DNA of 45,626 bases. Origin: an uncultured Acidimicrobiales bacterium (GTDB lineage: Bacteria; Actinomycetota; Acidimicrobiia; Acidimicrobiales; SHLQ01). Position 1 is the first letter of the stretch, and every line of letters starts with the position of its first letter. The stretch is from assembly GCA_905479685.1 (NCBI GenBank), contig CAJQNJ010000174.1, positions 1 to 45,626 on the forward strand, given 5' to 3'. The position numbers and the translations under genes were made by a program. Shown one piece after another: positions 35,416 to 44,427 of this stretch. The notes beneath the pieces are model-generated. The model ran no database searches. It saw only the letters and a list, made by a program, of their open reading frames with translations, and was not told the DNA's origin.

Positions 35416-37641
35416 TCAGATGGCGTCGATGATGGCGTTGAATGTTGCGCTCGGGCGCATCTCAGCCGTCGCCTTGTCGATATCTGGCTCGTAGTATCCG
35501 TTGATGTCAACCGGGCGTCCCTGGACGCCAATGAGCTCGGACACGATGTCTTGCTCAGCGTTCCCGAGCGACTCGGCCACAGAACTGAACACTTCAGCCA
35601 GACCGAGATCATCGGATTGTGCAGCGACTGCCTGAGCCCAGTAGAGCGCGAGATAGAAGTGGCTTCCACGATTGTCGAGTTCGTGGACTTTGCGCGATGG
35701 GGACTTTCCATTGTCGAGTAGTTTCTCGGTCGCCAGATCAAGGGCATCTCCAAGAATCTTCGCTGTGGCATTCCCGGTTGCCTCCGAGAGGAAGTCGAGC
35801 GAAGCCGCCAGCGCAAGGAACTCGCCGAGCGAATCCCATCTGAGATGGTTCTCGGCTTCGAACTGTTGGACGTGCTTGGGCGCAGAGCCACCCGCCCCTG
35901 TCTCGAACATTCCACCGCCATCCATGAGCGGGACAATCGACAACATCTTCGCACTCGTGCCGACCTCGAGAATCGGGAACAGGTCGGTGAGGTAATCGCG
36001 AAGGACGTTGCCGGTGACCGAGACAGTGCTTTCCCCGGCCTTCACACGCTCGAGTGAGAACCGGGTCGCTTGAGCGACGTTCATGATCTGGATATCAAGT
36101 CCCTCGGTGTCGTGCTCGGGCAGGTACGCATGCACCTTCTTGATCAGCTCGGCGTCATGTGCGCGATTCTGATCGAGCCAAAAGATCGTCGGCCAGCCTG
36201 TCGCGCGGGCCCGCTTCACACCGAGCTTCACCCAATCGCGAATTGGCGCATCCTTGGCCTGGCACATTCGCCAGATGTCTCCGACACCAACGTTGTGTTC
36301 CGAAACCACTGACCCGTCGTTCGAGACCACCCGGACGACACCTTCGGACTCGATCTCGAAGGTCTTGTCGTGCGAGCCATACTCTTCGGCCTTCTGCGCC
36401 ATCAGTCCGACATTCGGTACGGTGCCCATGGTCGTTGGATCGAACGCGCCGTGTTCCTTGTGAAACGCGATCGTCTCTTCGTATAGATCGGCGTAGCTGC
36501 TTTCCGGAATGACCGCCTTGGTGTCCTGTTGTTCGCCCGCAGCGTTCCACATCTGCCCAGAGGTGCGGATCATCGCAGGCATGGACGCGTCGACGATCAC
36601 ATCACTCGGAACGTGCAGGTTCGTGATTCCCTTGTCCGAGTTGACCATGGCAAGACTCGGTCCGTTCTCGAACGCCGCCGCGATGTCGGCCTCGATGGCA
36701 GCACGGGTCGCGTCGGGAAGTCCGTCGAGTGCACCGAGGAGGTTTCCGAATCCGTTGTTGGGATTCACGCCCGCCTCGGCGAGGACGTCGCCGTGGTTCT
36801 CGAACACGTTCGCGAAGAATGCGCGCACGGCGTGGCCGAAGATGATGGGGTCGGACACCTTCATCATCGTTGCCTTCACGTGAACGGAGAACAGGACATC
36901 CTTCGCCTTCGCGTCGGTCAGCTGTTCGGTCAAGAACGCACGGAGGGCCGCAGCGCTCATGAAGGTCGTGTCTACGACTTCGCCGGCCAGTACGGGAACC
37001 GACTCCTTCAGGACCGTGACCTGACCATCGAGCCCAACGTGTTCGATGCGCAGCGTCCCATCTGCATCCATGGTCGATGACACCTCGTTCGATGCGAAAT
37101 CACCATCGGCCATCGTGGAGACGTGTGACTTCGACGTGCTCGACCACGCTCCCATCGAGTGGGGATTCTTCTGTGCGTACTTCTTGACCGCACCCGGCGC
37201 CCGACGGTCCGAGTTGCCCTCACGGAGAACAGGGTTCACAGCTGAACCCTTCACCTTGTCGTACCGTGCCTTGGCATCGGCCTCGGCATCATTCGATGGC
37301 TCATCGGGGTAATCCGGAATATCGAATCCCTTCGCCTGCAACTCTTCTATCGCGGCCTTCATCTGTGGCACCGAAGCGCTGATGTTGGGAAGCTTGATGA
37401 TGTTGGCTTCAGGGGTCTTTGCGAGCTCGCCGAGTTGCGTCAGGTAGTCGGGAACCTGTTGGTCGGCGGGAAGTCGATCAGGGAACGAAGCGAGAAGGCG
37501 GCCAGCAAGTGAGATGTCGGCCGTGTCGACCTCGATTCCCGCCAGTGACGTGAAGGACTGCACGATTGGGAGCAGTGACAAGGTCGCAAGTGCGGGTGCT
37601 TCATCGGTCCAGGTGTAGATGATCTTGGATGCATCGCTCAT
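35416..37641 (-). CDS. icd: NADP-dependent isocitrate dehydrogenase, monomeric type
   Basis: A 741-aa enzyme of the monomeric IDH family, converting isocitrate to 2-oxoglutarate with NADPH formation. Typical regions are [21 protein letters not shown] at the start, [23 protein letters not shown] (substrate-binding Ser/Asn/Arg), [23 protein letters not shown] and [15 protein letters not shown]. Length and sequence differ from the dimeric 415-aa Icd. ATG 37641 follows GAGG. The long minus-strand leader region (to about 37840) has no other gene. Confidence 0.95.
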   Translation of the reverse strand: MSDASKIIYTWTDEAPALATLSLLPIVQSFTSLAGIEVDTADISLAGRLLASFPDRLPADQQVPDYLTQLGELAKTPEANIIKLPNISASVPQMKAAIEELQAKGFDIPDYPDEPSNDAEADAKARYDKVKGSAVNPVLREGNSDRRAPGAVKKYAQKNPHSMGAWSSTSKSHVSTMADGDFASNEVSSTMDADGTLRIEHVGLDGQVTVLKESVPVLAGEVVDTTFMSAAALRAFLTEQLTDAKAKDVLFSVHVKATMMKVSDPIIFGHAVRAFFANVFENHGDVLAEAGVNPNNGFGNLLGALDGLPDATRAAIEADIAAAFENGPSLAMVNSDKGITNLHVPSDVIVDASMPAMIRTSGQMWNAAGEQQDTKAVIPESSYADLYEETIAFHKEHGAFDPTTMGTVPNVGLMAQKAEEYGSHDKTFEIESEGVVRVVSNDGSVVSEHNVGVGDIWRMCQAKDAPIRDWVKLGVKRARATGWPTIFWLDQNRAHDAELIKKVHAYLPEHDTEGLDIQIMNVAQATRFSLERVKAGESTVSVTGNVLRDYLTDLFPILEVGTSAKMLSIVPLMDGGGMFETGAGGSAPKHVQQFEAENHLRWDSLGEFLALAASLDFLSEATGNATAKILGDALDLATEKLLDNGKSPSRKVHELDNRGSHFYLALYWAQAVAAQSDDLGLAEVFSSVAESLGNAEQDIVSELIGVQGRPVDINGYYEPDIDKATAEMRPSATFNAIIDAI

Positions 37642-37840
37642 TGATTCGTGTGCCTCGTTCGGTCGAGTTGACGACACAGACCGGTGCCCCGTGTCGACTA
37701 GAGGTTATCGAGCTGCGAAGCCACTGATCAGCATCTCGGTGAAGTCGATCGATCAACTCGCGTAGCGGCGCAGTGGAGCCACCGCTCCCCTGTTCGGGAT
37801 CCGGCGATGGACGCCAGAGGTCCGCCAACTCCCGTCAGGT

Positions 37841-38665
37841 TTACAACTCCCAGCTCGTCACATCATTCTGGCCGTTCCAACATCGGACCCGATGCGGCGT
37901 GATCTCGATCACCTCATGGGTTCCCGCTCGTTCGTTCGCCGGGTCCCACTCGTACTTGGACACGAAGAGACCCCGGACAACGTCGAGAGATGCCGGCGTT
38001 TCCATCGCCCACCCGTCGACGATGACCACATCGAGCGGGTCAGGGATGGCGAGGACAACATTTGGATTCGATCGAATGTTCGCCAACTTCTGTGACGAAT
38101 TCGGAGTCACCAGGTAGATGCGATTGCCATGCACGACATGCCACATCGGAACCGCGTGAGGTCGTGTATCGGCTCGGACGGTCGACAACCACGAACAGGG
38201 TTCAGCGGCGAGCCGCGATATCGCGGCACGAAGATCGGGATCATCAGGGACCTGTAACGGTCCACTTGCCACCGATGGCCGATCGAACCAGTCGCCAGAC
38301 TCGATCCTCGGAGCCTCGCTCGTCTGAGTAATGGGCGCCCAGTACACCCACGCATCGACGGGCGCCCCGGATGCGAGCCGGACGGTCTCGAGTCGTCGAG
38401 CGTAGAAGTTCGGGTGGCCTTCGATCCGATCGGCTTCATCCAGCGCATCGACGAGCAACTCGAAAACTTCACCGATCACCGAACCGTTACCTCTCGCGAC
38501 GCCCGGATAGGGGCCGAAGTCGTGAAGTGAAGCGTTGTCCAGATGCGCTGGTTCGGCCGACAGCACGGACTCGGCGATCTGTTGGTGGTAGTGCGTGTCC
38601 GCCGCTGGTCCGCCTGCGGGCCTACGCAACGTGCCATAGACGAACAGCTTCACCGTGTCAGCCAC
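37841..38665 (-). CDS. GGCT/AIG2-like domain fused to a PNPOx/F420-type flavin-binding domain
   Basis: A 274-aa two-domain protein. N-terminal (about 1-120): KLFVYGTLRRPAGGP, the hallmark of gamma-glutamylcyclotransferase-like folds, with EADRIEGHPNFYARR holding the expected catalytic Glu. C-terminal (about 145-274): RAAISRLAAEPCSWLSTVRADTRPHAVPMWHVV and YLVTPNSSQKLANIRSNPNVVLAI, typical of pyridoxamine-phosphate-oxidase-fold FMN/F420 proteins. A linker containing WAPITQTSEAPRIESGDW joins them. GTG 38665 overlaps the upstream GT2 stop by 8 nt; GTG 38653 is an alternative. The substrate is unknown. Confidence 0.8.
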   Translation of the reverse strand: MADTVKLFVYGTLRRPAGGPAADTHYHQQIAESVLSAEPAHLDNASLHDFGPYPGVARGNGSVIGEVFELLVDALDEADRIEGHPNFYARRLETVRLASGAPVDAWVYWAPITQTSEAPRIESGDWFDRPSVASGPLQVPDDPDLRAAISRLAAEPCSWLSTVRADTRPHAVPMWHVVHGNRIYLVTPNSSQKLANIRSNPNVVLAIPDPLDVVIVDGWAMETPASLDVVRGLFVSKYEWDPANERAGTHEVIEITPHRVRCWNGQNDVTSWEL

Positions 38666-39545
38666 GCGGGTAGTACATCCTGCGCACGATCTGCTTTGAC
38701 TCCGAGGGGTCGTCACGGTGCCCAGCCCACGCACCCGCGAACTGCGCTACCCGAAAGGAAGCCGCTGAAGGAATCGCCCCGAACCGTCGGGCGCGTAATG
38801 CAGCCCGGACGTCAGACGTGATGCTCGCCAACGCAAGTCCGGTCGCACTCGACATACTCATCTTCTGCGCGCCGAAGATGTTTCGGTACGCGATCGCCTC
38901 ACGTCGGTACCGGTTGAAGGTTTGGCGGGCCACCTCTTCATGCACATGGGCGATTCGCGCGCTCGGTACGTAGGCGATCCGATGCCCGTCGGCACGAATG
39001 TTGCGTGCAAACGCCATGTCTTCGAGACCGGAGAGCGATTCGTCATAGGGGGTCGACTCCCACAACGAACGACGGACGGCACAATTCGCGTTGTTGCAGA
39101 ATGGGTTCTTCTGATCGGTGGTCCCGCCATCATCGGGGAACCACCGTTTGAGCAGTTGGATCTCGGCAAAGTTGCTCCGGTGGTCACCGGTCTGGCCCCC
39201 ATAGCTCAGTCCGACGAGTCCATCTGAGAACGGCCCGACGAGCTCGACCAACCAGGTGTCGTCGAGTGCGTAGACGTGTGCCGACACAAAGATGAGCACG
39301 TCTCCCTTCGCGGCCTCGCACCCCCAGTTCAGGGCTCTACCAAAGGTGAAATCACCCGGCGGGATGTGCACGATCTGGGCCCCACGCGACTCGGCGATGG
39401 CGACTGTTCTGTCGGTGGATCCGCTGTCGACGAGGACCACCTCGTCGGGTTGTTGGGTCTGGCGTTCAATCGAGTCGAACAGCGCGTCGAGGTGTTCGGC
39501 TTCGTTGAGCGCACGGATGACGATGGACGTCGTCGGAGAAGCCAT
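38658..39545 (-). CDS. GT2 glycosyltransferase, rhamnosyltransferase-like
   Basis: A 295-aa GT-A-fold enzyme starting TSIVIRALNEAEHLDALFDSI with VDSGSTDRTVAIAE. At the usual metal site it reads FVSAHVYALDD in place of D-x-D, common in rhamnosyltransferase-like GT2 enzymes. FCNNANCAVRRSLW and LSGLEDMAFARNI complete the acceptor/base region. It probably adds a sugar to a surface glycan. ATG 39545 has TAGTGT 7 nt upstream. It is divergent from the CMP-sugar synthetase gene and begins the right-hand glycan region. Confidence 0.85.
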   Translation of the reverse strand: MASPTTSIVIRALNEAEHLDALFDSIERQTQQPDEVVLVDSGSTDRTVAIAESRGAQIVHIPPGDFTFGRALNWGCEAAKGDVLIFVSAHVYALDDTWLVELVGPFSDGLVGLSYGGQTGDHRSNFAEIQLLKRWFPDDGGTTDQKNPFCNNANCAVRRSLWESTPYDESLSGLEDMAFARNIRADGHRIAYVPSARIAHVHEEVARQTFNRYRREAIAYRNIFGAQKMSMSSATGLALASITSDVRAALRARRFGAIPSAASFRVAQFAGAWAGHRDDPSESKQIVRRMYYPRG

Positions 39546-39552
39546 GTCGCAG

Positions 39553-39558
39553 ACACTA
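39553..39558 (-). promoter_or_regulatory. -10 box of leaderless GT2 gene
   Basis: TAGTGT on the minus strand ends 7 nt before the ATG at 39545. No ribosome binding site. Confidence 0.5.
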
Positions 39559-39605
39559 TTCGCGTAGCGGCGATGCATGACGCCATAGACGTGTAGAACG
39601 ATTCG

Positions 39606-39633
39606 TTGGCATCGACTCACCGCCAACTACATT
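39606..39633 (+). promoter_or_regulatory. Promoter of the CMP-sugar synthetase operon
   Basis: TTGGCA (39606-39611) and TACATT (39628-39633) lie 16 nt apart, close to sigma-70 consensus. The ATG at 39669 is 36 nt downstream with GAGG before it. Confidence 0.45.
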
Positions 39634-39668
39634 GGCCTCGCCCTCTCTCACCGACCCCAAGAGGAATG

Positions 39669-40346
39669 ATGACCCGAATTGCAGCGCTCGTTCCGATGCG
39701 TCACTCGAGCGAACGTGTTCCTGGCAAGAACTATCGGATGTTCGGGGACGCACCCTTGTTCCATCACATCGTTCGAACCTTGCTTTCGTGCGACCTGATC
39801 GATGAGCTGATCATCGATACAGACAGTCCTACGATCGCGGAGCAATGCGCGGAGTTCTTCCCCGAGGTGATCGTCATCGAGCGTCCGGAAGATCTTCGTG
39901 ATGGTGAGATTCCGATGAACCGAATCATCGAACACGACCTCCAGTTCACGGACGCAGATGTGATCGTGCAAACACACTCGACGAACCCGTTGCTCGAGAT
40001 CGAAGCGATCGAGAAGGCGATCCGCACATTCCTGGACGAGGACTGCGATTCGGTCTTCACGGTCACACGTCTCCAGCAGCGCTTGTGGAGCGAGGACGCC
40101 AAACCCGTCAACCATGACCCAACCGAGTTGCTGAGGACTCAGGATCTCCCGCCGCTCTACATCGAGAACTCGTGCGCATTCGTGTTCAGCCGCGAGCTGA
40201 TCTTGTCGACCGGTTCACGGATTGGTTCGAATCCGCGGATGATCGAGACCGATCCGACCGGATCACTCGACATCGATGAGGAGCCCGACTTCCTTCTTGC
40301 TGAGGCGATGTGGAAGGTCAAGAACCCCGATCAGGCGAGGAGCTGA
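39669..40346 (+). CDS. Acylneuraminate cytidylyltransferase family protein (CMP-sugar synthetase)
   Basis: A 225-aa enzyme that couples CTP to a sugar acid. The N-terminal VPMRHSSERVPGKNYR is the CTP-binding motif (R-x3-S-x-R-x3-KN) of NeuA/KdsB-like enzymes; DTDSP and SIDTD-like LDIDEEPDF near the end bind metal. The sugar (sialic-, legionaminic- or Kdn-like acid) cannot be told, and no nonulosonic acid synthase (NeuB) is in the window. ATG 39669 fits GAGG spacing better than the adjacent ATG 39666. It lies 2 nt before the dehydrogenase gene. Confidence 0.87.
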   Translation: MTRIAALVPMRHSSERVPGKNYRMFGDAPLFHHIVRTLLSCDLIDELIIDTDSPTIAEQCAEFFPEVIVIERPEDLRDGEIPMNRIIEHDLQFTDADVIVQTHSTNPLLEIEAIEKAIRTFLDEDCDSVFTVTRLQQRLWSEDAKPVNHDPTELLRTQDLPPLYIENSCAFVFSRELILSTGSRIGSNPRMIETDPTGSLDIDEEPDFLLAEAMWKVKNPDQARS

Positions 40347-40348
40347 AC

Positions 40349-41281
40349 ATGAAAGCTGCGGTGACATGCACACACCTGATCCGAGACATCGACCGATACC
40401 GGCAACATTTCGAAGATGCGGGTCTCGAGCTCGTCGTGTGCGACGTCCCGGGTCAAGAGCTCGCCGGGGACCCACTCGTGGAGGCGATGGACGGGGTCGT
40501 CGGAGTCGTTGCAGGCGATGACCAGTTCACCGATGAGGTCATGGCCCGGCTACCGGACCTTCGAATGATCTCCAAATGGGGCATCGGCCTCGACGGCATC
40601 GATCTCCCGAAGGCAGCGGAGCGTGGCGTCACGGTGACGAATACTCCGGGCATGTTCGGCAACGAGGTCGCTGAGCAGGGTCTCGCGTATCTCTTCGCGC
40701 TTGTCCGTGGAACGCTCGACGTAGACCGCCAGGTTCGGGCGGGCGGCTGGCCCAAGCCGGTCGGTCGATCGATCGGCTCGCTCAACGCGACGGTGCTCGG
40801 TCTCGGCGACATCGGTAGGACATTGGTGATGAAGCTCAGGGCACTCGGCGTGACCGTTTCGGGGTCCGACCCTTCTCCTGAGGCAGCCGAATGGGCCAAC
40901 GAGCATGGCGTGATCATCGGCGATGCAGCAGAACTTTCGAGCGACGTTGATGTACTGATGATCACCGCTCCCCTCAACTCGGCTACCCGCGGAATGGTCG
41001 ACGCCACGTTCATCAACGGGATGCGTCAGGGTTCCTGGTTGATCAACGTCGGTCGCGGCCCGATCGTCGTCGGTTCGGCTGTCGCTGATGCGCTCGAGGC
41101 CGGACATCTCGCTGGTGCGGCGCTCGACGTGTTCGAGGAAGAGCCACTGGTCGATGAACGCATCCGTCACGCACCGAACTGCATCCTCGGATCGCACAAC
41201 GCGAGCAACACCTACGAGGCCTGTCACCGTACCCACGAGCAAGCGATCAAGAATCTGATCGACGGACTGGGCGCGTTCTGA
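40349..41281 (+). CDS. D-isomer-specific 2-hydroxyacid dehydrogenase (PGDH-like)
   Basis: A 310-aa NAD-dependent enzyme. GLGDIGRTL is the nucleotide-binding loop; catalytic Arg in NVGRGPIV, Glu in DVFEEEPL and His in LGSHNASNT match the family, though the last is normally PH[IT]AG. Relatives oxidise D-3-phosphoglycerate or other 2-hydroxyacids; in a glycan cluster a sugar-acid precursor is plausible. GAGGAG lies 6 nt before ATG 40349, and only 2 nt separate it from the CMP-sugar gene, so they form an operon. Confidence 0.85.
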   Translation: MKAAVTCTHLIRDIDRYRQHFEDAGLELVVCDVPGQELAGDPLVEAMDGVVGVVAGDDQFTDEVMARLPDLRMISKWGIGLDGIDLPKAAERGVTVTNTPGMFGNEVAEQGLAYLFALVRGTLDVDRQVRAGGWPKPVGRSIGSLNATVLGLGDIGRTLVMKLRALGVTVSGSDPSPEAAEWANEHGVIIGDAAELSSDVDVLMITAPLNSATRGMVDATFINGMRQGSWLINVGRGPIVVGSAVADALEAGHLAGAALDVFEEEPLVDERIRHAPNCILGSHNASNTYEACHRTHEQAIKNLIDGLGAF

Positions 41282-41283
41282 CC

Positions 41284-41289
41284 TACGGT
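41284..41289 (+). promoter_or_regulatory. -10 box of leaderless GT2 gene at 41297
   Basis: TACGGT ends 7 nt before the ATG at 41297 and only 3 nt after the dehydrogenase stop, so this gene may have its own leaderless promoter inside the cluster. Confidence 0.4.
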
Positions 41290-41296
41290 CTGTTCA

Positions 41297-42442
41297 ATGT
41301 CGATCGATGTGACCGCCGCCGTCAATCTGCATCGAGAAGGTAGCGCAGCGCTTCCATCGATGATCAGCGCATGGCGTTCGGTGGAACACGCAAGAGCACA
41401 TGGGATCAACGCCGAGCTCTTACTCGTTCTCGATCGATCAGATGATTCGACGACGAGGGTCGCCGATCGTTGGACGTCACGAGGAGCGCGCGTCGTTCAT
41501 GTGGATGTGGGCGACCTCGGAGCGGCTCGAAACAGAGCAGTCGCCACCTGCGGCGACAGCGAGTGGATTGCGTTTCTCGATGCCGATGACCTCTGGGGCG
41601 AATATTGGCTCACTGCTGCACACACCGCTGTATTAGAAAGCGGCGGCGAATCGCAGCACGACGTCTGGCACCCTGCCGTCAACATCATCTTCGGCGATCA
41701 TCATTCTCTACTGCATCACGTCGACTCATCTGACGCATCGTTCTCATGGGCTCGGTTTCGATTGCACAATCAATGGACTGCGCTGTCGTTCGTTCGACGG
41801 TCGACCATCGAGGACATTCCGTACCCACGCAACGATCTCGCGTCTGGGTTCGGGTTCGAGGATTGGAGTTGGAACGAGGAGGTTCTCCGACGCGGTGGCA
41901 GACACCGAGTCGTGGCCGACACGTGTCATTTCATCCACCGATCTTCGAACCCCTCCCTCCTGTCGCAATCACAACATGCGCTCCGAACTCCGTACACGTC
42001 GGACAACACAACGGAATTCAGACGACCCACTCCAGCTGCACGGACTGAAGTGCCGGGAACGTCCGAAACGCACCGAATCGCCGAGATCGAATTGGGGGAA
42101 GCCGTCCGAGCCCAGATTCGGTTGGGCGCCACGATCGAGCCGCGGATTTTGCAGACCGTGCGACCCGACGTTGACCACCAGACACTTCCCCAGAACTTTC
42201 AAATGCACGTCACGCCGGCGCATCTCGCCCTGGAGGAACTCAATGGCATCGCCGCGAATACGTCACCCACCATGAGCGTCGGCGATCTCCTCGACGCATC
42301 TACTCGCCTCCCCAACCTGCCATCTGAACAACGGGTCCGTGTCGTCGCCGAGGTGCTCCTCGATCCCGAGCTGTCCGATCGCCAGCGCGGCGATTCGCCC
42401 TTGATCTCCGAAGCGGTCGAACACTTTCCGCAGCTCGGCTGA
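41297..42442 (+). CDS. GT2-type glycosyltransferase
   Basis: A 381-aa protein whose first 230 residues form a GT-A domain: AAVNLHREGSAALPSMISAW, LVLDRSDDST, and the metal-binding FLDADDLWGEYWL, with GFEDWSWNEEVLRRGG as the acceptor-side motif. The C-terminal 130 residues (from about 245) have no recognised family; they contain ARTEVPGTSETHRIAEIELG and helical Leu-rich segments. It probably extends a surface glycan. It follows the dehydrogenase gene by 15 nt. Confidence 0.82.
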   Translation: MSIDVTAAVNLHREGSAALPSMISAWRSVEHARAHGINAELLLVLDRSDDSTTRVADRWTSRGARVVHVDVGDLGAARNRAVATCGDSEWIAFLDADDLWGEYWLTAAHTAVLESGGESQHDVWHPAVNIIFGDHHSLLHHVDSSDASFSWARFRLHNQWTALSFVRRSTIEDIPYPRNDLASGFGFEDWSWNEEVLRRGGRHRVVADTCHFIHRSSNPSLLSQSQHALRTPYTSDNTTEFRRPTPAARTEVPGTSETHRIAEIELGEAVRAQIRLGATIEPRILQTVRPDVDHQTLPQNFQMHVTPAHLALEELNGIAANTSPTMSVGDLLDASTRLPNLPSEQRVRVVAEVLLDPELSDRQRGDSPLISEAVEHFPQLG

Positions 42443-42485
42443 TGACCAACTGATCAACCTGCCCCCAAGGAGGGCGTCCGTGGCT

Positions 42486-42491
42486 TAACAT
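42486..42491 (+). promoter_or_regulatory. Possible -10 box upstream of the SDR at 42524
   Basis: TAACAT lies 32 nt before the ATG at 42524, leaving room for a short leader. No -35 is evident. Confidence 0.25.
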
Positions 42492-42523
42492 CTCGCCCGG
42501 AACCTCTGCCGAAAGTGGATCTC

Positions 42524-43273
42524 ATGACCCAGCGTTGGGTGCTCATCACCGGAGTGTGTGGAGGAATCGGTCGCGCATCCGCGGCAGCGTTCAAGACGGC
42601 GGGATGGAACGTCATCGGCGCAGATCATGCTGAACCAATCGAACCCCTCGACATAGACAGATTCGAATTGGTCGACGTTTCACAGTCCCAAGAGATCGCG
42701 GATCTCTTCACTCGGTTGAACGCCGACATGAGCGGTCTCCATGCGCTGGTGAACAACGCAGCGATCCAGATCAACAAACCAATCGTCGACACCGAAGACG
42801 CCGACTGGGAATTGGTCATCAACACCAATGTTCGATCCGCGTTCCAATGCATCCGGGGTGCACATCCACTGCTCGCCGCTGTTCGCGGTGCAGTCGTGAA
42901 CGTCAGCTCCGTGCACGCCATCGCGACCTCGATGAACGTCGCGGTCTACGCCATCTCCAAGGGAGCGCTGGTCGCGTTGACTCGGTCTGCAGCTCTGGAA
43001 CTGGCCGCCGATGGGATTCGCTGTAACGCAGTCCTGCCCGGAGCGATCGACACCAAGATGCTTCGAGATGGGCTCGATCGTCGACCGCATCCCGAGGGTT
43101 CCAAAGGAAATCTCATGATCATGGCAGAACGAACTCCGCTCGGCTTCGTCGCCTCCGCTGAGGACATAGCGCCAAGCATTCTCCATCTCGCGGACAACGA
43201 TCAATCGAAGTACACGACCGGCCAGATGCTGGTGCTCGACGGTGGAGCAACGATTCGGTTGTCGACAGAGTGA
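42524..43273 (+). CDS. SDR family oxidoreductase
   Basis: A 249-aa short-chain dehydrogenase: ITGVCGGIGRA nucleotide-binding loop, ADHAEPIEP after strand 2, NNAA, NVSSVHA with the catalytic Ser, and YAISK with catalytic Tyr/Lys. GQMLVLDGGATIRL ends the fold. In a glycan cluster it may reduce or epimerise a sugar intermediate, though this is inference. ATG 42524 is preferred to GTG 42515. Its TGA overlaps the next gene's GTG by 4 nt (GTGA). Confidence 0.9.
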   Translation: MTQRWVLITGVCGGIGRASAAAFKTAGWNVIGADHAEPIEPLDIDRFELVDVSQSQEIADLFTRLNADMSGLHALVNNAAIQINKPIVDTEDADWELVINTNVRSAFQCIRGAHPLLAAVRGAVVNVSSVHAIATSMNVAVYAISKGALVALTRSAALELAADGIRCNAVLPGAIDTKMLRDGLDRRPHPEGSKGNLMIMAERTPLGFVASAEDIAPSILHLADNDQSKYTTGQMLVLDGGATIRLSTE

Positions 43274-44427
43274 CGAAAATGATTCCGACGGAGATACTGA
43301 AACGAGTGGGACGCAAGGCCAAGCGCATCTTCCGGCCAGTGCCGCCCACACCGCCGACCGAGTCAGCCAGGACAGAAGAGGCGCGCCCCGAACCCCCAAC
43401 GCCGACTCGCCCTCCCATCTTCGATACGTACACCGAGCCAGGAGACATCTCCGATCTTGGCGTGTTGTTCATGCCGCTCGCCGAATATCACGGCAAGGAG
43501 CTCGGTGCGATCGCCAACGAGCTCGGTGCCCTCGGAAGGCAATGCAGCTTTCTCGTCCAGGAGCAGTTGGTCGAATCGGTGGATCGCCACCTCGGAGACC
43601 ACCGGCGGGTGCTTGCGTCGGCAGGGTACGACAAACACGACCTCGGTGTGTTCGACGTCTTCGTTGCGATGAATGACTGGGGCGAGCCATCGCGAGAGAT
43701 CTACCACCTCGCTCGGACACGCGGTGTTCCATCGGTCGCCAAGGTCGAGGGCGTGCAGGACTTCACCGATGTTGACACCGGGCGAATTCGCCTCCCGTAT
43801 CTGGCCGCCGACCATGTTCTCGTCCAGGGTCCAAACGACATCGATGCGCTCGATCGGAAGAACCTTCACTTGGTCGGAAACGCGAACATGGAGGCCGCGT
43901 GGGCGGCCGGTCCGGCGGAGAACGAGCGCAACGGTGAGATCGTCGTCAACTCGAACTTCACCTACGGCGTCCTCACCGACGTACGGGACGACTTCCTGCG
44001 TGCGGCAATCGATGCCATCACGCAACTCGGTTTCACCGCAGTGATCTCGCAGCACCCTGCAGACCGTGGTCTCCCCGCCGAACTCGCCCAGCATCGAACC
44101 GAACGTTCGATGTCGTCGATGCTTCCGGTGTGCGAGGCCGTCGTCACGCGATTCAGCACGGTCCCGTTCGAGGCGATCGCCTACGGCACCCCCTTCGTCT
44201 ACTTCAACCCACATCGCGAGCTGGTTCCTACCTTCTCATCACCATCGGATGCATTCGACCACGTGTATTCGATCGATGATCTGCGTGACGCATTGGAGCG
44301 GGCGATCGCGAATCGAGGAGGATATCGAAACCGCGCGGAGGGCTACTTTCGCAGACAGATCGACATGACGGACACCTCGAGTGCCACACGCGCGGCAAAA
44401 GCAATCGCGGAGATCGCTGATTCTTAG
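43270..44427 (+). CDS. GT-B-like glycan biosynthesis protein with Pro-rich linker
   Basis: A 385-aa protein of no firmly recognised family. After a basic amphipathic N-terminus (EILKRVGRKAKRIFRP) comes a Pro/Glu/Thr-rich linker (about 23-50). The C-terminal two thirds look like a GT-B or CDP-glycerol-transferase-like fold: HVLVQGPNDIDALDRKNLHLVGN, AVISQHPADRG, VVTRFSTVPFEAIAYGTPFVYFNPH (nucleotide-site-like Glu in PFEAIAYG). The N-terminus could contact membrane. GTG 43270 overlaps the SDR stop by 4 nt, implying coupled translation. It is convergent with the last gene, stops overlapping by 4 nt. Confidence 0.65.
   Translation: MTKMIPTEILKRVGRKAKRIFRPVPPTPPTESARTEEARPEPPTPTRPPIFDTYTEPGDISDLGVLFMPLAEYHGKELGAIANELGALGRQCSFLVQEQLVESVDRHLGDHRRVLASAGYDKHDLGVFDVFVAMNDWGEPSREIYHLARTRGVPSVAKVEGVQDFTDVDTGRIRLPYLAADHVLVQGPNDIDALDRKNLHLVGNANMEAAWAAGPAENERNGEIVVNSNFTYGVLTDVRDDFLRAAIDAITQLGFTAVISQHPADRGLPAELAQHRTERSMSSMLPVCEAVVTRFSTVPFEAIAYGTPFVYFNPHRELVPTFSSPSDAFDHVYSIDDLRDALERAIANRGGYRNRAEGYFRRQIDMTDTSSATRAAKAIAEIADS

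Noticed and set aside
37642-37840. RNA gene or riboswitch upstream of icd
   Set aside because: I looked for tRNA-like or riboswitch-like folds and saw only short, unconvincing pairings.
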